Of a stretch of 64,000 nucleotides of DNA, positions 9,567 through 21,000 are shown piece by piece. The notes beneath the pieces were generated by a model. That model had not been told where the DNA came from, searched no databases, and saw only the letters and a list, made by a program, of their open reading frames with translations. This DNA is from an uncultured Pantoea sp. (GTDB lineage Bacteria; Pseudomonadota; Gammaproteobacteria; Enterobacterales; Enterobacteriaceae): positions 35,397-99,396 of the forward strand of contig CAJYVD010000027.1 of assembly GCA_913778495.1 (NCBI GenBank). Direction: 5' to 3'. Position 1 is the first letter of the stretch. The number at the start of each line of letters is the position of its first letter. The position numbers and the translations under genes are program-made.

Positions 9567-10079
9567 TCACTCCCCTACAACCTGCAACGCATACACCACA
9601 CAAGGCACATCGTAATGCTGCTCGATACCTTTGTAGGTCATGCCCAGCCGCTGCATCACCCGCTGCGAGGGGATATTTCCCGGGTCAGCCACCGCCACTA
9701 AATAGGTCGCGCCTACTTGCTCTACAGCAAACGCAACGATCGCCTGCGCCGCCTCGGTGGCATAGCCTTTGCCGTGGTGGGCTGGAGCCAGCCGCCAGCC
9801 TATTTCCAGCGGGGCGCCGTCTACGTTCTCAAGATGTTGCAGACAGGCGGCGCCGACAATCGCGCCCGAGGCTTTCTCTTTTATTGCCCACCACGAAAAC
9901 CCGTACTGCTGCCAGCGGGCCTGCACGCGCACAATGGTGTCTCGCGTCTCTTCCGGCGTCTTCACCACGCCATTATTGATATAACGCATCACGCTGGCAT
10001 CGCTGTCCATCACCCGTAAACCGTCATAGTGGCTGTCGTCAAAGGGCTCAAGCTGCAAACGCGCGGTTACTACTTTCAT
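9567..10079 (-). CDS. GNAT-family N-acetyltransferase (RimJ/RimL-like)
   Basis: 170 residues from ATG 10079. It begins MKVVTARLQLEPFDDSHYDG, typical of the RimJ/RimL-type Acetyltransf_3 subfamily, and carries the acetyl-CoA binding segment APAHHGKGYATEAAQAI (R/Q-x-x-G-x-G/A) near residue 95-112 and NIPSQRVMQRLGM near 138. Such enzymes acetylate protein N-termini, amino acids or small amines; the substrate is unknown. It is followed downstream by the LysR gene and preceded by the secretion operon, all on the minus strand but with gaps that suggest separate transcription. Confidence 0.88.
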   Translation of the reverse strand: MKVVTARLQLEPFDDSHYDGLRVMDSDASVMRYINNGVVKTPEETRDTIVRVQARWQQYGFSWWAIKEKASGAIVGAACLQHLENVDGAPLEIGWRLAPAHHGKGYATEAAQAIVAFAVEQVGATYLVAVADPGNIPSQRVMQRLGMTYKGIEQHYDVPCVVYALQVVGE

Positions 10080-10171
10080 CGGCTACACCTGCTTACGTGA
10101 AAGGTTAAAGAGAAAGGTTCCCCCTAACCTATCACGTCGTACGCAAGAAACACGACGCGCGTGCAGCCCCT

Positions 10172-11395
10172 TTAGCGCTCGCGCAGCGCTTCCTGCGCCT
10201 TATTGAACGGTTTAACCAAATAGTCCATCACCGTTTTCTCGCCGGTTTTAATGTCCACAGTGGCGACCATGCCCGGTGAAATGGAGAAGCGGCTACCGGC
10301 TTTGTTCTGCACATAGTCGTTATCGGTGCGGATAAATACGCGATAGTAGTAGATCTCCGGTTTTACCTCATCCTGAATGGTGTCAGGGGAAATGCTCTCC
10401 ACCACGCCGTTCAGCCCGCCGTAAATGGCGTAGTCATAGGCAGAGATCTTCACGATGGCGCGCTGGCCCGGATGGATAAACGCAATATCACGCGGCGACA
10501 GGCGCGCTTCTATCAGCAGGCGATCGTTGAGCGGCACAATGTTCATCAGCTCGCCGTTGGGCGGCACCACGCCGCCCACGGTGGAGACCTTGATATTTTT
10601 CACGATGCCGCGCATCGGCGCGCGGATGGTCAAGCGCGTCACGGTGTCTTCGCGTCCGCGGATCACCTGCGCCAGGCTGTCAGCCTCGGCACTGGCTTTG
10701 GCCAGCTCCTCGCGCGCCTGCACATAATACTGCGAACGCATATCGCTAAGCTTGAGTGCCAGATCGGCTTTATCGCGCTGCAGGCGCAGCACCTCTACGC
10801 TGCTTGCCGCGCCGGTTTTAGCCAGCCGTTGGGTGATCTCCAGCTCGCGCGAGGCAAGCGCCAGCGAGGCGTTGTACTGTCGGGTTGCATCGGTAAGCTG
10901 CGCGCGGCGCGTTTTGTACAGTCGCGTCTCGGCGGCGATCAAATCGGGGTAGTCTTTCAGCTCGGCGGGAAACGTCAGCGCCTCGTCATTCACCTCCGCC
11001 CGCAGGCGCGCCGCCGCAGCCAGCGCCGCCCGATAGCGCGCGGCGCTTTCCCCCACGCTCGATTGCGAACGGGTGGCATCCAGCCGCGCCACCACTTCCC
11101 CCGCCTGCACCCGATCGCCCTCGTGCACGCGCAGCTCGGTTAAAATCCCCCCTTCCAGCGACTGCAACACCTGCTCGCGCGAGCTGGGGATCACTTTCCC
11201 AGTGCCGGTGGAAACCTCATTCAGCACCGCAAACCATGCCCAAATCAGCGCCGCCACGATCAGCGCAGTGCTGATGGTCAGCAAACGCACCGCGCCGGTG
11301 TAATGCGTCTCCGACGCCAGTTCAGCGAGCAGATCGTCGCCGGAATCCACCTCATTGGCGGTCACCAGGCGCAATTTAGCGGGAAGTCGTTTCAT
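10172..11395 (-). CDS. bapD: Type I secretion membrane-fusion protein (HlyD family)
   Basis: 407 residues. One transmembrane segment (about residues 37-60, LLTISTALIVAALIWAWFAV) follows a cytoplasmic N-terminus. Then come a biotinyl-lipoyl-like half motif (SLEGGILTELRVHEGD), a long alpha-helical hairpin (about 125-270) and the beta-barrel with the HlyD signature region near IAFIHPGQRAIVKIS. It links the inner-membrane ABC exporter to the TolC-like channel. The ATG overlaps the bapC stop by 4 bases, so the genes are translationally coupled. The order adhesin-TolC-ABC-HlyD matches Salmonella bapABCD. Only a weak hairpin (10151-10163) follows as a possible operon end. Confidence 0.92.
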   Translation of the reverse strand: MKRLPAKLRLVTANEVDSGDDLLAELASETHYTGAVRLLTISTALIVAALIWAWFAVLNEVSTGTGKVIPSSREQVLQSLEGGILTELRVHEGDRVQAGEVVARLDATRSQSSVGESAARYRAALAAAARLRAEVNDEALTFPAELKDYPDLIAAETRLYKTRRAQLTDATRQYNASLALASRELEITQRLAKTGAASSVEVLRLQRDKADLALKLSDMRSQYYVQAREELAKASAEADSLAQVIRGREDTVTRLTIRAPMRGIVKNIKVSTVGGVVPPNGELMNIVPLNDRLLIEARLSPRDIAFIHPGQRAIVKISAYDYAIYGGLNGVVESISPDTIQDEVKPEIYYYRVFIRTDNDYVQNKAGSRFSISPGMVATVDIKTGEKTVMDYLVKPFNKAQEALRER

Positions 11396-13572
11396 TCAGC
11401 AGGCTCCTCTGGCAGAGCATCGGCGGCGCGCGGCGTGGCCAGCGCGCGCTCTTTGGGGCTGTCCATCACCAGCTGCCCCTCTTTCAACACCAGCACGCGA
11501 TCCACCAGCGCCAAAATAGCGGCGCGGTGCGTCGCCACCACCAGCGTGCGCCCGTTAAGCCAGGCGCCCAGCCGTTCAATAAACGCCTTCTCGGTGTGAT
11601 CGTCGAGCGCGGCGGTCGGCTCATCCAGCAGAATGATATTGGGATCGCGCAGCAGCATGCGCGCCAGCAGCAGCGATTGACGCTGGCCGCCAGACAGCCC
11701 TACGCCGCCCTCCATCACCGGATGATCCAGCCCCAGCGGCAGTCGGCGGATAAAGTCCGCACCGCCGCTCACCGTTAGGGCGCCAAAAATCGCCTCGTCG
11801 GTGGCGTGCGCCGCGCCGAGCGTCAGGTTCTCGCGCAGCGTGCCGTGAAACAGCCGCGCGTTCTGCGTTAACAGGCCGACGTTGCGACGCACATCCGCCA
11901 GATCGATATGCGGCAGGCTGAGATTATCCAGCCGCAGTTCGCCGCCCACCAGCTCCATGCCACCGCACATCGCCTGCAGCAGCGTCGATTTTCCGGCCCC
12001 GTTGCGCCCCAGCACGGCAATGCGTTCGCCCGGCTGAATCGTCAAACTTTTGATGCGCAACGCAAGGGTGAGTGAGTCGCTGTTATAGCGAAACTGCGCG
12101 TCGGTAAACTGATAGTGACCAAACAGCACCGGGCAGTGAATGCGCGTCTCGTCGGCGCTGTTCTCCACCGGCAGATTCATCAACGCATCCAGGCTGCCTT
12201 TCGCCGCCTTCACCTGCTGCCAGCGTGCCAGCACGCCGCACAGCGTCGCCATCGGCGCAATCATGCGCGACGAGAGCAGCGAGGCGGCGACGATCGCGCC
12301 GGTGGTAATATCGCCGTTGATCACCATCGGCGCGCCCACCACAATCACGCTGGCGTAAACCAAGCCTTGAATGGTGACGCCCCAGCTGATCAGCGCGTGC
12401 ATCACCTTACGCATCTCCATGCCCGACTGGGCGGTAATGCGGATGTAGCTGTTCCACTGCTGTAAGAAGCGGTCTTCGGCCTGCATCAGCTTAATATCCT
12501 CCAGCCCCTGCACGCTCTCCACCAGCACCGCGTTGCGCAGCGTCGACTCTTTCAGATTCTGCTGCGCCAGCTTGGCCAGCTTTTTCTGGCTCAGCACGCC
12601 GGGCAGCACCATCAGGATGACCGCGATGGGCGCGATCCACGCCAGCTGCGGCGCAATGATCGCCATCACCAGCATAAACAGCAGGAAGAACGGCATATCC
12701 ACAATCGCGGTCACGGTGGTAGAGGTGACCATCTCCCGCACCGCCTCAAGTTCGCGTAGCTGAGAGATAAAGGTGCCGGTGGATCGCGGCACGGCGCTGT
12801 TGCGCAGGCGCAGCGCATGACCAAATACCCGATCGGAGACGCGCATGTCGGCGCGCTTGCCCAACAGGTCGGTCACATGGTCGCGACCGACGCGCAGGAT
12901 ATAGGTAAAAATCACCGAGAGGATCACGCCGATGTAGAGCACGTACAGCGTGGGATACGACTGCGCGGGGATCACCCGATCGTACACCTGCATCGAGAAG
13001 AGGATCCCCACCAGCGCCAGCAGGTTGATCAAAAACGCGCCCAGCATCACGTAGCCATACGGCCGCATATCGTGCAGCACCAGCCGCCGCAGCCAGTCGG
13101 GTTTGACCGCTTTCAGATAGCGATCAACGCGACTGTCTTTGGCGGCGGTCACCGGACGCAGCGCGGCGATAACGCGGATCGCGGGCAGCAGTTCGTCGAT
13201 CGCCAGCGGCGCGGGCTGATCCTCACCCGCAAAGTGCACGCGCACCCGATCGTCGCCATCAAAACGGGTGATCACCCCCACCTGGCCGTCCTCCATCTCC
13301 ACCGCCAGCGGCAAGCGCCAGCGGCTGATCTCTTGCACGTCCTGCTGATAAAACTGCAGCGACAGGCCGGCCTGCCGCGCCAGATGGCGCAGCGCTTTCT
13401 CTTGCGTTTGTTTGCCCTGCCACGCCGCCGCCGCCATGATCATGCCCGGTGAACAGGGCAAACGATAATGGCCGGCGATCAGCATAATGGCGGTAGCCCA
13501 GCGGTTCAGCGTCCCGCCATCGCTGCCGCCGCGTTCACTTTCCGGCGCATCGGGGATCGATAATTGCGTCAT
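11392..13572 (-). CDS. bapC: Type I secretion ABC transporter (permease-ATPase)
   Basis: 726 residues. An N-terminal C39-like domain (about 20-150) is followed by an ABC membrane domain (about 170-440, including YVMLGAFLINLLALVGILFS), then the nucleotide-binding domain: Walker A GRNGAGKST at 522-530, signature LSGGQ at 626-630, Walker B IILLDE at 646-651, H-loop His682. The C39 region lacks the catalytic cysteine context (reads NRWATAIMLIAGHYRLP), so it should recognise rather than cleave its substrate, as in adhesin and RTX exporters. It energises export of BapA through BapD and BapB. It overlaps bapB upstream and bapD downstream by 4 bases each. Confidence 0.93.
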   Translation of the reverse strand: MTQLSIPDAPESERGGSDGGTLNRWATAIMLIAGHYRLPCSPGMIMAAAAWQGKQTQEKALRHLARQAGLSLQFYQQDVQEISRWRLPLAVEMEDGQVGVITRFDGDDRVRVHFAGEDQPAPLAIDELLPAIRVIAALRPVTAAKDSRVDRYLKAVKPDWLRRLVLHDMRPYGYVMLGAFLINLLALVGILFSMQVYDRVIPAQSYPTLYVLYIGVILSVIFTYILRVGRDHVTDLLGKRADMRVSDRVFGHALRLRNSAVPRSTGTFISQLRELEAVREMVTSTTVTAIVDMPFFLLFMLVMAIIAPQLAWIAPIAVILMVLPGVLSQKKLAKLAQQNLKESTLRNAVLVESVQGLEDIKLMQAEDRFLQQWNSYIRITAQSGMEMRKVMHALISWGVTIQGLVYASVIVVGAPMVINGDITTGAIVAASLLSSRMIAPMATLCGVLARWQQVKAAKGSLDALMNLPVENSADETRIHCPVLFGHYQFTDAQFRYNSDSLTLALRIKSLTIQPGERIAVLGRNGAGKSTLLQAMCGGMELVGGELRLDNLSLPHIDLADVRRNVGLLTQNARLFHGTLRENLTLGAAHATDEAIFGALTVSGGADFIRRLPLGLDHPVMEGGVGLSGGQRQSLLLARMLLRDPNIILLDEPTAALDDHTEKAFIERLGAWLNGRTLVVATHRAAILALVDRVLVLKEGQLVMDSPKERALATPRAADALPEEPAE

Positions 13573-15023
13573 GGCTGTATCTCCACAGTCTGGATCCGCT
13601 GATGGTTCAAGGCGAACGCGGTACGCATATGCCCGGTGCTGTAGAGGCAGTCGAGCTGAAGGGTGCGCAGCTGACTGATGGTCTGCTGCAGGGTAAAGCG
13701 GGTTTGAAACACTTCCTGTTCGGCATTCAACACGTCCAGCAGCGGCCGAGTGCCCAGCTGAAGATACTGATCCTGATAAAGCTGCTGGGTTTTCTCGCCC
13801 AGCGTTTGCTGGCGCGCCATCATGGTCAGACTCTGCGACAGGCTCAGCGCTTCGCTCTGCGAGGCACTCAGCTGCTGCCGCGCTTTCAGCCGTGCGGAAT
13901 TGACGGCGGCGTTGGCCGCCTGTAACGCGTTCGCCGCCGCGTCGCGCGCCGCGGTAATGCCGCCGCCCTGATACAGCGGCATCTCCACTTTGATGAAGGC
14001 TTGGTACTGGGTGCGATCCAGCGTTCCGCTGCCGGAATAGCGGTCGTTAAGGTAGTGTGTGACCTGCGGCTCCAGCGAGAGCGTGGGCAGATTTTGCGCG
14101 TTGGCATTATCCAGCTTGGCTTGCGCCTGGTTGGCCTGCGCCCAGGCGGCCAACACCGCCGGATTAAGCGCGTCATCCACCTTGCCCACGGCACAGGCGC
14201 GGGTCAGGTTGTCGGGAAAGGCTTCGCTAATCTCACGCACCTGCGGCCAGCCGAGGTAGGTGGCCAGCGTGGCACGCCAGCGATCGAGGCTGGCCTGATA
14301 CTGCGTCAGCAGCGTGCGGGCGCCTTCAATACGCGCGTCGGTTTGCGTGGCGTCAGACAGCGACGCGGCTCCCTCGGCGTTACGCTGCCGCGCCAGTTCC
14401 CCGATTTTGCTCAGCGCCGCCAGCTGCTGACGCGCAATCTGCACCAGCTGCTGATAGCCCTGCACCTGCACCAGCGCGGCAGCGGTATCGTGCGCCACGC
14501 TATCAATGCTGACCAGCACGTTGGCCTGCTCTTGCGCCACACCCGCTTCGGCGGATCGCACCGAGCTGCTCACTTTGCCGAAGTCGTAGAGCATCTGCGA
14601 CACCGACAGCACAAACGACGGGCTAAAACCTTTTTCGCTGTATGCGTTGCTGTAGCCATTGTTCATGCCCGCGCTGATCTGCGGATAATATTTGGCTTTC
14701 GCCACATCCACCTGATTCGCCTGCTCCAGCATATTGCCAATGGCCTGGGCGATATCGGGATGCCACTGCACGGCGCGCTGCACCGCCTGATTAACGGTTA
14801 AGACCGCCGGGATCTCGGCGGGCGCGGGTTCCGCCACCTGCCCGGTGAGCGACGGTAAATCCGGCTGCGCCTGTGCCAGACGGCTGGCGGCGATATACCC
14901 CGCCTGCGTGAGCGCCTCGCTGGCCGCCATGAGTTGAGAACAATGAAAAAGCACGACGCCCGCCATCCAGCGGCTCAGCGTCGCGCGGCGGCGCGTCATC
15001 GCGCCCGTTTGCAACACATCCAT
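13569..15023 (-). CDS. bapB: TolC-family outer-membrane channel of the adhesin exporter
   Basis: 484 residues from ATG 15023, with a second in-frame ATG 8 codons downstream that may be the real start. The N-terminus carries a signal-like segment (WMAGVVLFHCSQLMAASEA). The body has two outer-membrane efflux (OEP) repeats; internal similarity is visible in the segments starting VLTVNQAVQRAVQWHPDIAQ and PAVLAAWAQANQAQAKLDNA. It should trimerise to form the outer-membrane duct of the type I system. It is separated from bapA by 68 bases holding a hairpin and overlaps bapC. It is distinct from a housekeeping tolC, which would not sit in such an operon. Confidence 0.92.
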   Translation of the reverse strand: MDVLQTGAMTRRRATLSRWMAGVVLFHCSQLMAASEALTQAGYIAASRLAQAQPDLPSLTGQVAEPAPAEIPAVLTVNQAVQRAVQWHPDIAQAIGNMLEQANQVDVAKAKYYPQISAGMNNGYSNAYSEKGFSPSFVLSVSQMLYDFGKVSSSVRSAEAGVAQEQANVLVSIDSVAHDTAAALVQVQGYQQLVQIARQQLAALSKIGELARQRNAEGAASLSDATQTDARIEGARTLLTQYQASLDRWRATLATYLGWPQVREISEAFPDNLTRACAVGKVDDALNPAVLAAWAQANQAQAKLDNANAQNLPTLSLEPQVTHYLNDRYSGSGTLDRTQYQAFIKVEMPLYQGGGITAARDAAANALQAANAAVNSARLKARQQLSASQSEALSLSQSLTMMARQQTLGEKTQQLYQDQYLQLGTRPLLDVLNAEQEVFQTRFTLQQTISQLRTLQLDCLYSTGHMRTAFALNHQRIQTVEIQP

Positions 15024-15050
15024 TTAGCGTTCACCCATGAAGTAAGAAAG

Positions 15051-15068
15051 GGGCACCGCCCTGTGCCC
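15051..15068 (-). promoter_or_regulatory. Hairpin between bapA and bapB
   Basis: On the minus strand GGGCAC and GTGCCC arms surround a 6-base loop, followed by CCTTTCTT. It lies in the 68-base gap after the adhesin gene. It may act as a partial terminator or RNA-stabilising element that sets expression of the exporter genes below that of bapA. Confidence 0.4.
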
Positions 15069-15091
15069 ATACTGCATCCCTGAGTCTGCGA

Positions 15092-18000
15092 TTACGCCGT
15101 TTGGATCTGGTGCGGCTGCTGCAACAGCTCCTCCAGTGATACGGTTACGCCCTCCAACGTAATTAATTGGGTGCTGCTGAAGCCGGTTCCTGAACCGTCC
15201 CGGTCAATAGAAAGCACGGTGTTTCCCTCTGGAGTATGATCGACTTTGACGAAATCATTAACATTACTGTTGGAATCATTCCAACCGATCAGCAGATCGC
15301 TAATGTCGATTTTGTCACCCTGCGCCACGCTAAAGTCCGTCCAGCTGTCGTGCCCGTTGCCGCCGGTGGCGTCGGCATTGGCCAGCAGGTGATACACCAG
15401 CGTATCGGCGCCGGCTCCCGCCGTAATGACGTCATCATAGGCGCCGCTGGTTAGCGTGTCCGCGACCGATGTGCCCTCAATGGTGGGGTGCAGATCGATG
15501 CTGAACTGCTGGCTGCTCAGGGTGCCGTCTGCCGCCGTCAGCGTGTAGTTAAACACCTCTTTATGCGTCAGAGTCTGCCCGTCAACGCCGGCGTTCAGCG
15601 TGTAGGTATAGCTGCCGTCAGCGGCGATACTCAGCACGCCGTACACACCCGCGATCTGCGTGGTACCCACACTGTTCACCAGCGTGACCTCACCCTGTTC
15701 ATTAGTAATGCTCAAGGTTCCGCTGTGGCTGGCGGTGCTGTCGCCGTAGATGCTGCCGCTGGCGTCATGCACGCTCAGCGCCTCACTCTCCACCCGCAGG
15801 CTTTGCGTCATAAAGGTGTTCACCGTCAGGCCGTTGTGCAGCGTGATGGTCAAGTTGGCCGAGGTGACTGCGCCGCTGGCGTCGCGCACCGAGTAGGTGA
15901 AGACGTCGCTGGCAGGCAAGGTATCCACGTCTAATCCGGCCTTGAGGGTGTAGGTGTAATTGCCTTTCGCATCCAGCGTCAGCGTGCCGTAGCTGGAGGT
16001 GATCACCGTGTTCCCGGTGGCGGCGATCACGTTGCCCGTGACGCTGCTCACCGCCGTGCCGGTGGGTATTGTGCCCGCCAGCGAGCTGGTGTCATTGGCC
16101 AGCAGATTGCCGGTAACGCTCGCCGCCACCGTCACCGCCAGCGTCGTGATATCGCTGGTGGTGCTGATAGTGGTGGCCGGGAGCGCAGCCACGCCGTTAC
16201 TGGTGCCCAGCAGCACCGCATAGCGCCCGGTGTTCAGGTTGCTGTAGGTGATGTTGGCGCCGGATTGCGTACCCAATGACAGGAACGATTGAATGTAGTT
16301 AGCGTTACTGGTTTGCAGCGACCAGCTGCCGTCCGCATTCTGCTTATACAGGTAAAGCGTGTAGTTGGCGGTGAGCGACACCAGGCTGGTGACCGTGCCG
16401 TGCAGCGTTACCGAGCGGCTGTCACCCGCCCCTACATTGAAGAGATAGGCGTTGGTGCTGCTCAGCACGCTGGCACTGACGGTATTCAATAAGTTGGCGC
16501 TCAGCAGTGCGGTACTGTTGTAGTTGGTGCTGCCGTTATTGAGCAGCCCGCTGGTCGTCACATAATCCACCTCGTTCACGTCGTTGGTGGCGATCACGCG
16601 GATCGCCCCCAGCAGGCTGGCCGACGCCGAGGTATTACCCGCGCGATCGGTTTGCACCACCGACAGGCTGGCGCCGGTAATTTGCGGCGTGCTAAGTGAC
16701 ACCGACCAGGTACCGCCGCTGCCTACCGTTGCCGTGCCGAGCGAGGCGCCGTTGCTGTCACGCACCGTCACCACTGCGCCCACTTCCCCGCTGCCGCTGA
16801 CCAGCGTACCCGCAGTATTGATCGCCAGCCCGCCGACCGCCGCCGGGGCCACCGTATCCACGGTGACGCTGGCCGTGGCGTTGCCGGTACTGACATTGCC
16901 CGCGCTGTCGGTCACGGTGGTGCTCAGCACGTGCACGCCATTGGCCAGCGCGGCGGGGGTAAAGGTCCACGCGCCGCTGCTGCCCGCCGTGACCGATCCC
17001 AGCACCGTGCTACCGTCGTACACCGTGACGAGGGCGTTGGCTTCGGCGGTGCCGCTGAGCACCGGCGTGGTGTCGCGCGTGAACGCGCCGTTGACCAGCG
17101 TGACCGGATTGGTGCCGCTGTCGTCGACGATGGTCAGCGAGCTGGCCAGCGGGGCCACGGTATCCACCGTCAATACCGTTGACGCCGTGGCGCTGACGTT
17201 GCCCGCCGCGTCGGTCTGCGTGACGTTAAGCGTGTGCAGGCCGTTGCCCAGCGCGGAGGTCGTGAAACTCCAGCTACCGTTGCTGCCCACCGTGGTGGTG
17301 CCGAGCAGCGTCGCGCCGTCGTACACGCTGACGCGGGCGCCCACTTCACCGCTGCCGGTAAGCAGCGGCGTGCTGTCGTTGGTGAGTCCGCCGCCGGGAA
17401 TGCCCACCGCCGTGCTGCCGTTGTTGTTGAACGCCAGCAGCCCGGTCACTGCCGCCGGCGCCACGCTGTCCACGATCACTGAGGCCGCGGTGGCGCCGCT
17501 GACATTGCCTGCCGCATCCGTGACGGTAACGCTCAGTGCATGCGCACCCTGGCCCAGCACCGGCGTGGTGAAGCTCCAGCTGCCGCTGCTACCGGCAATC
17601 GCAGTGCCCAATAGCGTGCTGCCGTCGTAGATGGATACCCGACTGTTGGCCTCCGCCGTGCCACTCAGCGTCGGCGTGGTGTCATTGCTGAGGCCGCCGT
17701 TCGGCACCAGCGCGCCGGTGACGTCATTGGTGATCGCCAGCGTCGCCGCTGCTGGCGCCACGGTGTCTACGGTAATGGCCACGGTGGCCGATGGCGCGCT
17801 GACGTTGCCCGCCGCGTCGCGCACCGTGACGTTCAGCGCGTGGGCGCCGTTGCTCAGTGCCGCCGTGGTAAAGCTCCACGCGCCGCTGCTGCCCGCCGTG
17901 ACCGATCCCAGCGCCGTGCTGCCGTCGTATATCGTGACAATTGCGTTGGCCTCGGCGGTGCCGCTGAGTACCGGCGTGCTGTCGCGCGTGAACGCGCCGT

Positions 18001-21000
18001 TGACCAGCGCCACCGGATTGGTGCCGCTGTCATCGGTCACGATCAGCGCACTGACCGCAGGGGCCACGGTATCGACTGTCAACACCGTTGAAGCCGCAGC
18101 GCTGACGTTGCCCGCCGCGTCGGTCTGCGTAACGTTAAGCGTATGCAGACCGTTGTTCAGGGCGGTCGTGATAAAGCTCCAGCTGCCGTTGCTGCCCACC
18201 GTGGTGGTGCCGAGCAGCGTCGCGCCATCGTACACGCTGACGCGCGCCCCTACTTCGCCGCTGCCGGTGAGCAGCGGCGTGCTGTCGTTGGTGACACCGC
18301 CGCCGGGAATACCCACCGCCGTGCTGCCGGTGTTGTTGAACGCCAGCAGGCCGCTCACCGCCGCCGGGGCCACGCTATCAACGATCACCGATGCGGAGGT
18401 GGTGCCGCTGACGTTGCCTGCCACATCCGTGACGGTAACGTTCAGGGCGTGCGCTCCCTGACTCAGTGCGGGAGTAACGAAACTCCAGGTACCGCCGCTG
18501 CTCACGGTGGCGGTGCCCAGCAGCGTACTGCCGTCATAGATGGATACCCGACTGTTGGCCTCCGCCGTGCCGCTCAGCGTCGGCGTGGTGTCACTGCTGA
18601 GGCCGCCGTTCGACACCAGCGCGCCGGTGACGTCATTGGTGATCGCCAGCGTCGCCGCTGCCGGTGCCACGGTATCCACGGTGATCGCCACCGTGGCCGA
18701 TGGCGCGCTGACGTTGCCCGCCGCGTCGCGCACCGTGACGTTCAGCGCGTGGGCGCCGTTGTTCAGCGCCGCTGTGGTAAAGCTCCATGCCCCGTCGCCG
18801 CCTGCGGTGACCGTGCCAAGGAGCGTGGTGCCGTCGTACACGCTGACCACCGCGTTGGCTTCCGCCGTACCGCTCAGGGTTGGCGTGGCGTCATCGGTGA
18901 TCGCCCCGCTCACCAGATCGCCGACGATGCTGCCCACGTTGTCCGTGACGCGCAGGTCGCTCACCGCCGCCGGGGCGGTGGTATCCACGGTAAAGGTCAC
19001 GGCGGCGTTCGCGCTCACGTTGCCCGCCGCATCGGTGGCCGTAACGTTGAGGGTATGCAGGCCGTCAGCCAGCGCGCTGGTGATAAAGCTCCATGCGCCA
19101 CCGCTGCCCGCCGTGACCGTGCCCAGTAACGTCGTGCCGTCGTAAATACTGACCACGCTGCCCACTTCTGCCGTGCCGTTCAGGCGCGGCGTACTGTCGT
19201 TGGTGAGACCATTGGCAACAATGGCGACTGGCGAGCTGCCGTTATTATTGAGCAGGACCAAATCGGCAATGGCTGCGGGCGCAACGGTATCGACCGCGAT
19301 GGTGGCCGAGGTAGTGCCGCTGACATTGCCCGCCGCATCCGTCACGGTGGCGCTCAGCACGTGCGCGCCCTGACTGAGCGTGCCGGTGGTAAAGCTCCAC
19401 GCGCCCAGCTCATCCACGGTGACCGTGCCCAGCTGCGTCGCGCCATCAAAGATCGTCACCACGCTTCCCGCTTCCGCCGAGCCGCTCAGCACCGGCGTGG
19501 CGTCATTGGTGATGCCGCCGTCAGGAATAGAGACACCCGTGAGATCGTTGGCAATCGCCAGCGTGGTGGCGTTCGGTGCCACGGTATCCACGGTGATCGT
19601 CACCGTCGCGGAGGCTGCGCTGACGTTACCGGCGGCATCGCGCACCGTCACGCTCAGGGCGTGCGGGCCGTTGCTTAGCGGTACAGGGGTAAAGCTCCAC
19701 GCGCCGTCGCCGCCTGCGGTGATCGATCCCAGCAGCGTGCTACCGTCGAAGATGCTGACCACAGCGTTAGCTTCCGCCGTGCCGCTCAGGGTTGGCGTGG
19801 CGTCATCGGTGATCGCCCCGCTCACCAGGTCGCCGACGATGCTGCCGACATTGTCCGTGACGCGCAGATCCAGCACCGCCGCCGGGGCGGTGGTGTCCAC
19901 GGTAAAGGCGATGGCGGCGTTCGGGCTAACGTTGCCCGCCGCGTCAGTGGCGGTCACGTTCAGGGTGTGCGGGCCGTCAACCAGCGTGCCGGTGGTAAAG
20001 CTCCACGCGCCATTGCTGCCTGCCGTCACCGTGCCCAGCAGCGCGGTGCCATCGTAAATGCTGACCACGCTGCCCGCCTCTGCCGTGCCGCTAAGCTGCG
20101 GCGTGCTGTCGTTGGTGATACCGCTGGCCTCAATCGGCAGCGGCGTACTGCCTTGATTATTGCTGAGCGTCAGCGTGACCGCCGCAGGCGCAACGGTATC
20201 AACCACCACATTGATCGCCGCAGACGGGGCGCTGATGTTGCCGGCCACGTCCGTGACGCGCAGCGTGAGCGCGTGGGGGCCCTCGCTCAGCGCTTGCGTT
20301 GGCGTGAAGCTCCACGCGCCCGCCGCGTTGGCGGTGGTGGAGCCGATCGCCGTGGTGCCGTCATACAGGGTGACGATGGCGTTTGCTTCGGTGGTGCCGC
20401 TCAGCTGTGGCGTGCTGTCGTTCAACACGCCGCCGTTAACCACCGGCGTGTTGCTGTTGCCGTTCGTGACAATCGGCGACGCCGCGTCGGGCGCCACGCT
20501 GTCGACGGTAAACGCCAGCGCCGCAGAACGCGGGCCGACATTACCCGCCGCATCGGTCACGCTGACGCTTAACGCATGGCCGCCTTGGGCAAGCCGAAGC
20601 ACGCTAAAGCGCCACGCACCTGCCGCGTCGGCGAGGGTAGAGCCAATCACCGTGTCGCCGTCATACACCGTAACCCGCGCGTTAGCTTCTGTTGTTCCAG
20701 CCAGCTCGGGCGAGGTGACGTTAGTAATGCTGTTGGCCACAATCTCAACCGGCGTGGTTCCGCTGTTATTCACGGCGGTCAGATCGGTGACCGCAGTGGG
20801 CACGACGGTATCCACGATGATGTTGGTGACCGGCGACTGCACATCGTTGCCTGCGCCATCGCTGACAATCACCGACATAGCGTGCGGTCCTTCACTGAGC
20901 GCGGCGGGCGTAAAGGTCCACTGCCCGTTGGCGTCGGCCGTGACCACGCCAAGCTCCTCATTGCCGTCGAGGATCTGCACCGTGTAGCCCGCGGTGGTGA

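Noticed and set aside
15092-15500. RTX calcium-binding nonapeptide array in the BapA C-terminus
   Set aside because: Only one RTX-like glycine/aspartate segment (GAGADTL) is present, not a tandem GGxGxDxUx array; the region fits a type I secretion target domain of the VCBS/Bap type instead.
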